From positions 62,001 through 126,000 of the forward strand of contig NZ_JAJCTH010000001.1 of the NCBI RefSeq assembly GCF_020594515.1: DNA of 64,000 nt, given 5' to 3'. The position numbers were made by a program, and so were the translations under genes. Below are positions 59,260-64,000 of the stretch, piece by piece (within the stretch, counting starts at the first letter, position 1; every line of letters starts with the position of its first letter). The stretch is from Rhodoferax sp. U2-2l (GTDB lineage: Bacteria > Pseudomonadota > Gammaproteobacteria > Burkholderiales > Burkholderiaceae_C). The notes under the pieces were generated by a model that saw nothing but the letters and a program-made list of their open reading frames with translations, was not told the origin of the DNA and made no database searches.

Positions 59260-59480
59260 ATATTTCAGCCCTGCAGCCGATCCCCATTGCCAAGGTACCG
59301 CTGCAGGTGTTGCTTCTCAACAACCGGGTCACGGCTGGCTTTCCATCACCGGCAGACGACCTCGGTGCCCAGCGCATTGACCTGAGCCAAGTGCTGATCA
59401 CCCATCCCCAAGCGACTTACTTCCTGCGTGCCAGTGGACACGTCATGGTGGACGCCGTTATGCCTGTGGCGCGGGCTTGA
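59250..59480 (+). pseudogene. umuD: Truncated UmuD-like protein
   Basis: 76 residues resembling the start of Umu[44 protein letters not shown]. The catalytic serine segment (GDSM-like) reads GHVM, after which the frame ends with [11 protein letters not shown]. Both the serine and the later catalytic lysine are missing, so self-cleavage is impossible. No umuC follows. The SOS box is intact. No good ribosome binding site precedes the ATG, which lies inside the LexA box. Confidence 0.75.
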
Positions 59481-59493
59481 GGGGGAGGGCACC

Positions 59494-60261
59494 ATGCAAA
59501 TGCCAGCTCTACCTGTGCAGATTCCATCAATGGAGGCGCCCAACCTCAAACGCATCCATGCCCAAAGACTCAGGGCGGTGTATCGGTCGGCGGGTTGGCC
59601 GTACCAGGACGTGGTGGAGATTGACTTATTGGCAGCGGGATTGCTGGAGCGCACGACCAACGGCCATGGCCACGATCTGGTGCGCCTCACGGGTGCCGGT
59701 ATCGCCCACTTGGCCAGCGCCACCCAAGGCAACCGCCAGGCTCGCTCGGCCCATGAGAGCCTGGTGGACAAGGTGGCCCAAACCATGTTGCGCGATGGCC
59801 GCCTGGTCTGGACGGGACTGAATCTGCGTGCCAGGGTCGCAGGGGAGGGCGAGGACACCTCCCGCTGGAAGATGTGCCAACCCGATGTCTTCTCGATTCG
59901 CAACAGCTCGAGACAGGACTGCCTGGAGCCCATCGTGCATGAGATCAAGGTCAGCCGGGCTGACTTGCTGGGAGACATCAAACGCATCGACAAACGAGCG
60001 GCCTACCTGGATGTGGGTGGCCAGTGCTGGTATGTGTTGGGCTGTGACCGCAGCGGCTACCCGATTGCCAAAGCCAATGAAATTCCGCTGGAATGCGGGG
60101 TGATGGTGTTCCAGAACAACCACTTCGAGGTGCTGCGCATGGCTCCCAAGAGGGCAGTGAGCCAATTGCCGTTTCCGGTCTGGATGGCCTTGGCGAAGGC
60201 GACGCCCTTGAAGGGTGATCAGATGGCGCCTTGTCAGGACGTATTGGGGGCCGGGGAGTGA
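59494..60261 (+). CDS. MmcB-like putative DNA-repair protein with PD-(D/E)XK fold
   Basis: 255 residues from MQMPALPVQIPSMEAP, with GGGGGAGG about 6 nt upstream. The N-terminal ~80 residues look like a winged helix (YQDVVEIDLLAAGLLERTTNGHGHDLVRLTGAGIAHL). The C-terminal part has a PD-(D/E)XK-type core: Asp131 (QPDVFSI), Glu150 and Lys152 (HEIKVSRADLLGD), plus KRAAYLDVGGQCWYVLG. The EIKVSRADLLGD stretch resembles MmcB proteins. It is 13 nt after the umuD remnant and so under the same SOS box. Confidence 0.75.
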   Translation: MQMPALPVQIPSMEAPNLKRIHAQRLRAVYRSAGWPYQDVVEIDLLAAGLLERTTNGHGHDLVRLTGAGIAHLASATQGNRQARSAHESLVDKVAQTMLRDGRLVWTGLNLRARVAGEGEDTSRWKMCQPDVFSIRNSSRQDCLEPIVHEIKVSRADLLGDIKRIDKRAAYLDVGGQCWYVLGCDRSGYPIAKANEIPLECGVMVFQNNHFEVLRMAPKRAVSQLPFPVWMALAKATPLKGDQMAPCQDVLGAGE

Positions 60262-60313
60262 AAGCCATAGCGCCATTGACACGAAAATACCAACAACGCC
60301 AAGGACACAAGAC

Positions 60314-60862
60314 ATGAAAGATATGTTGGTGGTTTTCTCGCACGGCAAGGAGTCTGGTCCCATGGGCTCCAAGATTCGCGCCTTGATGAAGGTGGCCGAA
60401 AACCAGGGCGCGCAGGTGATGTCGGTGGATTACCGCGAACATCCTGTGGGCATCGTTCATGACCAGAATGCCGCCGGTGAAGCTGAACGGCGGGTTGCTC
60501 AACTGTTGGCGACGGCATTGCCGGCGCATCGTCAATTGGTCTTGGTGGGCTCCAGCATGGGTGGTTATGTGTCCACCGTGGCCAGCCAACAGATGGCGAT
60601 CACTGGCTTGTTTCTGTTGGCACCAGCGTTCTACTTGCCCGGTTATGCCCGGCAGGACATGGCGCCTGGCACCTCCAACACCCTGGTGATTCACGGATGG
60701 TCCGACGAGGTGGTGCCGGTGCAAAACAGCATCCGTTTTGCCCAACTGCACCAGTGTGATCTGCATGTGATGGCTGGGGACCACCGCTTGAACGATGCGC
60801 TGCCGAAGATTGAACCATTGTTTGGGCTGTTTTTGGCGAAAGTTGTCTCGGGGATGAAATAG
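60314..60862 (+). CDS. Alpha/beta hydrolase, YqiA-like
   Basis: 182 residues from MKDMLVVFSHGKESGPMGSKI. Compact hydrolase with nucleophile Ser81 (VGSSMGGYVS), Asp131 (WSDEVVPV) and His157 (GDHRLND), as in the YqiA/YcfP esterase group. AAGGA about 9 nt upstream. 52 nt after the MmcB-like gene, so possibly SOS co-regulated. Substrate unknown. Confidence 0.85.
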   Translation: MKDMLVVFSHGKESGPMGSKIRALMKVAENQGAQVMSVDYREHPVGIVHDQNAAGEAERRVAQLLATALPAHRQLVLVGSSMGGYVSTVASQQMAITGLFLLAPAFYLPGYARQDMAPGTSNTLVIHGWSDEVVPVQNSIRFAQLHQCDLHVMAGDHRLNDALPKIEPLFGLFLAKVVSGMK

Positions 60863-61226
60863 CCTCTGTCGAGAAGATGACAGTGTGCTGACCCCAAATC
60901 AGGGATCACGGTCCTATTGCGGGTGACAGGATTGAAAATCCAAGGATGGTGCGCGGATGTTGTTGGCTCTGGCTGATGGCATGGTGATGGCTGATGGGGA
61001 AATTTGAGAGCCAGGTTTGGGCCAGTTGCAGATCTTGGTGAGCGTCAGCTCTACGGCATCACGAAGTATCTGCCGGATTGCCGCGCCGACGCCCCCCGGA
61101 CTGCACATCCAAGTGCTACTGAAAATCGGGAGACGTCGCAATTTGCAAAATTTCATTTCCACATGCATCCATCGAACAGGTCAATGCCTCTGTTAGGCTT
61201 TCGCATACAAGACAGAGGGAGACTGA
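60863..61226. other. Intergenic region before the helicase gene
   Basis: 364 nt. A minus-strand frame (60914-61168) ends in a Ser/Pro-rich stretch and shows no recognisable domain; it may be a relic. The last 120 nt are AT-richer and probably hold the helicase promoter; AGGGAGA precedes its ATG. Confidence 0.4.
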
Positions 61227-64000
61227 ATGTTCGCAAATATGCCAAACGACTTAACACTGTGGCCACATCAGAAGGAAGCGCTAGAGTTTTTGATTCAGCG
61301 CCTAAACAATGACGTAGGCCCATTCCTGGTCCGCATGCCTACTGGGACTGGAAAGACCGGAGTCATTGCCTCCCTTTCTCTTCTATCTGTTGGAGGTCGG
61401 ACCCTGGTTTTGACGCCATGGTCGAACCTCCGTGACCAAATGGTAGGCGCGCTTAAGGAAGATTTCTGGAATTGCGTCGGATATAAAGAAAAACCCGCAG
61501 GCAAAGTCGCGATGATGTTGCCGTCAGACGCAGCTAAAGTGATCGCAGATCCGAGTTACAAGGTGATTGTCTGCACGTTTGCGACGCTGACTAACCTTCA
61601 TCGCTCATCTCCACTGCTCTACGATGACCTTGCCGCTTCCCTTGAAGCTGTCGTCGTCGATGAGTGCCACTACGAGCCTGCTATCGAATGGGGAAGAGCC
61701 GTCAAAGGGTTAGTTAAGCCGATGGTCCTACTTACTGCGACTCCTTACCGCAACGACCTCAAGCTCTTCCGCATTCAGAGTAACCAAAACGTCTTTAACT
61801 TCACGCACAAGTTAGCAGAGCGTCGTCGAATTATTCGAGGTCTGGGATTTGAGCCGTTGAAAGCTTCAACGGACATCCCATCGCTGAGCCAAGAATTCGC
61901 TTCGCTCTGGAATCATTGGTGTTCTTCGAACCAATTTGCGAGCACTTTCCCTCGCGCAATAGTCTGCTGTGCGGGCGCCGAAGATATCAGGGTTGCAGTT
62001 TCAGTATTGAATGCCAAGGGAATTGCCGCGATTGGCATCCATGAACAGTTCGAGCGGTCTACTGATCCTGCCTTGGTCAAAGATGTCCCGTCGAGCACTA
62101 ATCCGGCAAAAGTGTGGGTCCATCAAAACAAGCTGACAGAAGGCTTAGACGACCATCGATTCTGTTGTCTCGTTTTCATGTGCGACGTACGCAGTGACCG
62201 AAAGCTGGTCCAACAGATCGGGCGTGTCTTACGCTCTCACAAGTCTGATGTGGCTAAAGCGCCCGCAGTCATGATGGCACCGCCCGAGTTTGAGCTATTT
62301 CAGCGGTGGGAGGCTTACCGTGAATTCGAGCAAGACACGAAGGTCATGGACGTGAATCACTATAGACGCATAGTGGAGGGGCTGTTAAGTATGCAGCCTC
62401 CGATTGAGTACTTCGATGGCCGCTTTCGTAAGCGGTTTCAGACAGATATCCTCTCAACTGATCCACAAGTGGCCATCGCGCCGAGCGTCCTCATCAGGAA
62501 GGTGCAACCAGGTTTTTCCTTGAGCGACTACATCGAAGACTGTACTGACAGTCTGAACCTTTGTGACGCAGTCATTTTGGGGGAGGCTAATGCCCCGTGC
62601 CAGAGGTCGGATAAGCACGCTCTGTGGGTTTACGCCTCCGTCGAGAACTCGAATCTTCTTGAAAAAACCTCCCTCTATGAGGTCACCCTCGAGGCTCACT
62701 GTGCAGTTGTCGCAGGAGACTATCTGCTGATTTCGGATACGACCGGAACATTTCCTGAGGCGCTGTTAGAGGAACGAACTGTCGGGATTGGTGCGGCGGA
62801 TCTCTCTAGTCTCCTGGACAAAACTTATCGCGTGACTAACGTAGCTACAAGTAGCGCGGTTCCATTCGATACGGTTCTTAGGGCGTCGGAGCATCGAGGT
62901 CACGATTTGAATTCTATTCCCGCCTCACTAACCGACAGAGTGCAGATCTGCCGTTCGGCTCGCGGCGCGAAACCAGGGGCTCGACGGTATATTGGATTGC
63001 AGCGGGGCCGTATTCGTGAAGAGCTCTCGGAGCGCATGCGGCGTCGGTATTCGGTCACACACTTCCAGACGTGGGCCCAATTGATCGGTAAAGCTCTTGT
63101 GGCCGCCAGCGGAAATCATCCTGTACTTCAACGTTACATGCAGCCATGCGCTGCCCCGAGTGCGCCTATTGCTGTATCTCTATCTATCGACATCTCCCAT
63201 TCGGGAGTTGATGTTGTTGATACCACTGGAAGCAGTCTTGAAATCGTCGAATCTTCCGTAGTGGTTAGCCCCTCTGCCAACGGCGATCCCGACTTATTTG
63301 ACTGCTTGTTTAAGTTCCTACATGACTCGTCACCGCAGAACCAACTTGCGGTACATCTATCAATTCAGTATCAGCAATCGAAGGGACGTTTCTGGTTCAA
63401 GTCCCGTGGCGCTGCAGATGTTCACATACTGGAGACTGACGGTAACGATAGCACTCGCAAAAGTCTTGCAGATTTCCTGAACCAAAACCAGGACTTGATC
63501 CTTATTGGACTTACAGGCGGATCCTATGTGTATCAAGGGAGGAGCTTTTACGCTGTCGACTACAGCCACGCTGAGAAATCATTGTTTGATCAGATTGTGC
63601 GGCCAAAAATCGCTGCTTGCTCTAACGAAAAGGGCACAGAGAGTGAACTAGAAGCAGCAAAAATGAACGGTTCTAAAGCCAAGGAGTTCATCGAGGGATC
63701 CCTTTTTAAGCGGATTGCAGACAAGGAGCTTAAGCTTGACTTTGACCCTGAGCTTGTGATTTGCGACGACCTTGGTTCAGAGTGCGCTGACTTCATCTAC
63801 GCGAGCTTTGGTCAGAAGGCTATTGCCCTCGTACATGCAAAGGCCGGATCCGGGAAAGGAGTTTCTGCGTCTGCCTTTCATGACGTCGTCGCACAGGCGA
63901 TGAAAAATCTCGTCTACCTAACCCGGGCAAAAGAGATACCTGATGGGGCAAATAGTTGGACTCGAAAAACGTATTGGAACAAAACTGAAATATCGCGTTT
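61227..64000 (+). CDS. DEAD/DEAH-box superfamily 2 helicase, possible C-terminal nuclease-like domain (3' end outside window)
   Basis: The frame is open from the ATG at 61227 to the window end: 924 residues, incomplete. N-terminal SF2 core: Walker A MPTGTGKTG (Lys43), DECH at 145-148, TATP at 170-173, and motif VI QIGRVLR at 330-336. A long unassigned middle follows. Near 847-890 an Asp-Asp, ADFIY, then VHAKAGSGKG and HDVVAQAMKNL pattern recalls restriction-type nucleases with an x-x-K core and a following Gln-Ala helix (inference). Codon use is visibly AT-richer (TTA, CTA, ATA) than in the core genes, which suggests transfer. Likely a defence or mobile-element protein. Confidence 0.85.
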   Translation, partial: MFANMPNDLTLWPHQKEALEFLIQRLNNDVGPFLVRMPTGTGKTGVIASLSLLSVGGRTLVLTPWSNLRDQMVGALKEDFWNCVGYKEKPAGKVAMMLPSDAAKVIADPSYKVIVCTFATLTNLHRSSPLLYDDLAASLEAVVVDECHYEPAIEWGRAVKGLVKPMVLLTATPYRNDLKLFRIQSNQNVFNFTHKLAERRRIIRGLGFEPLKASTDIPSLSQEFASLWNHWCSSNQFASTFPRAIVCCAGAEDIRVAVSVLNAKGIAAIGIHEQFERSTDPALVKDVPSSTNPAKVWVHQNKLTEGLDDHRFCCLVFMCDVRSDRKLVQQIGRVLRSHKSDVAKAPAVMMAPPEFELFQRWEAYREFEQDTKVMDVNHYRRIVEGLLSMQPPIEYFDGRFRKRFQTDILSTDPQVAIAPSVLIRKVQPGFSLSDYIEDCTDSLNLCDAVILGEANAPCQRSDKHALWVYASVENSNLLEKTSLYEVTLEAHCAVVAGDYLLISDTTGTFPEALLEERTVGIGAADLSSLLDKTYRVTNVATSSAVPFDTVLRASEHRGHDLNSIPASLTDRVQICRSARGAKPGARRYIGLQRGRIREELSERMRRRYSVTHFQTWAQLIGKALVAASGNHPVLQRYMQPCAAPSAPIAVSLSIDISHSGVDVVDTTGSSLEIVESSVVVSPSANGDPDLFDCLFKFLHDSSPQNQLAVHLSIQYQQSKGRFWFKSRGAADVHILETDGNDSTRKSLADFLNQNQDLILIGLTGGSYVYQGRSFYAVDYSHAEKSLFDQIVRPKIAACSNEKGTESELEAAKMNGSKAKEFIEGSLFKRIADKELKLDFDPELVICDDLGSECADFIYASFGQKAIALVHAKAGSGKGVSASAFHDVVAQAMKNLVYLTRAKEIPDGANSWTRKTYWNKTEISR

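Noticed and set aside
60914..61168. 84-codon minus-strand ORF before the helicase
   Set aside because: No domain, start signal or partner; the Ser/Pro-rich tail suggests a relic or chance frame.

Overview
The window is chromosomal DNA from a betaproteobacterium of the order Burkholderiales, most likely family Comamonadaceae (Rhodoferax/Polaromonas-like). The evidence is the high GC, the gene orders tRNA-Leu-tig-clpP-clpX-lon, pyrG-kdsA-eno-ftsB and thrS-infC-rpmI-rplT-pheS-pheT-ihfA-merR-tRNA-Pro, and the family-specific DUF3348/DUF802/OmpA/DUF2894 cluster. The genus is inferred from gene content; no marker was compared by alignment.

Layout. 1-2.8 kb: 3' part of an RND efflux pump gene. 2.9-9.5 kb: tRNA-Leu(UAG), trigger factor, ClpP, ClpX and Lon (Lon with a clear heat-shock promoter), then tRNA-Gly(GCC) x2, tRNA-Cys(GCA) and tRNA-Leu(UAA). 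9.5-19.2 kb: a conserved hypothetical gene, an HD-GYP protein, a D-2-hydroxyacid dehydrogenase, lexA with two SOS boxes facing an asparaginase gene, a TauE/SafE permease, and a large haem-motif/HAMP/GAF/PAS/GGDEF/EAL protein. 19.5-27.0 kb: rnk, a complete Mrp-type Na+(K+)/H+ antiporter operon (A/B fused, C-G) and a universal stress protein. 27.1-32.9 kb: a ParB-like gene and a tightly overlapping four-gene operon that includes a MotA/MotB-like (ZorA/ZorB-like) pair with a very long cytoplasmic tail. 32.9-40.1 kb: opgGH (osmoregulated periplasmic glucans) and the glrK-lipoprotein-glrR two-component operon. Between opgG and glrR lies a complete sigma-54 control region: three TGTC-N10-GACA GlrR-type sites, an IHF site and a -24/-12 promoter. 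40.4 kb: a probable 6S RNA on the minus strand. 40.7-48.4 kb: ftsB, eno, kdsA, pyrG, then coaBC, dut, an FKBP-type isomerase and a uL16 hydroxylase. 48.5-57.3 kb: an Ala-rich lipoprotein, a structured leader, and the translation operon thrS to ihfA/merR, ending at tRNA-Pro(GGG).

57.4-64 kb, downstream of tRNA-Pro, looks like accessory DNA, probably an island integrated at the tRNA. It holds gene remnants, a variant SRAP (HMCES/YedK-type) protein, a flavin reductase-like protein, a truncated umuD with an intact SOS box, an MmcB-like PD-(D/E)XK protein, a small alpha/beta hydrolase, and an AT-richer superfamily 2 helicase with a possible C-terminal nuclease-like region that runs off the window.

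Recurring themes are protein quality control (Tig/ClpXP/Lon), the SOS response (LexA, SRAP, umuD remnant, MmcB-like), envelope and osmotic stress (Mrp, OpgGH, GlrRK, USP) and c-di-GMP turnover. The most informative items are the GlrR/IHF/sigma-54 module on opgGH, the ZorAB-like motor operon, the candidate 6S RNA with a 44-nt partial copy elsewhere, and the helicase-bearing island.
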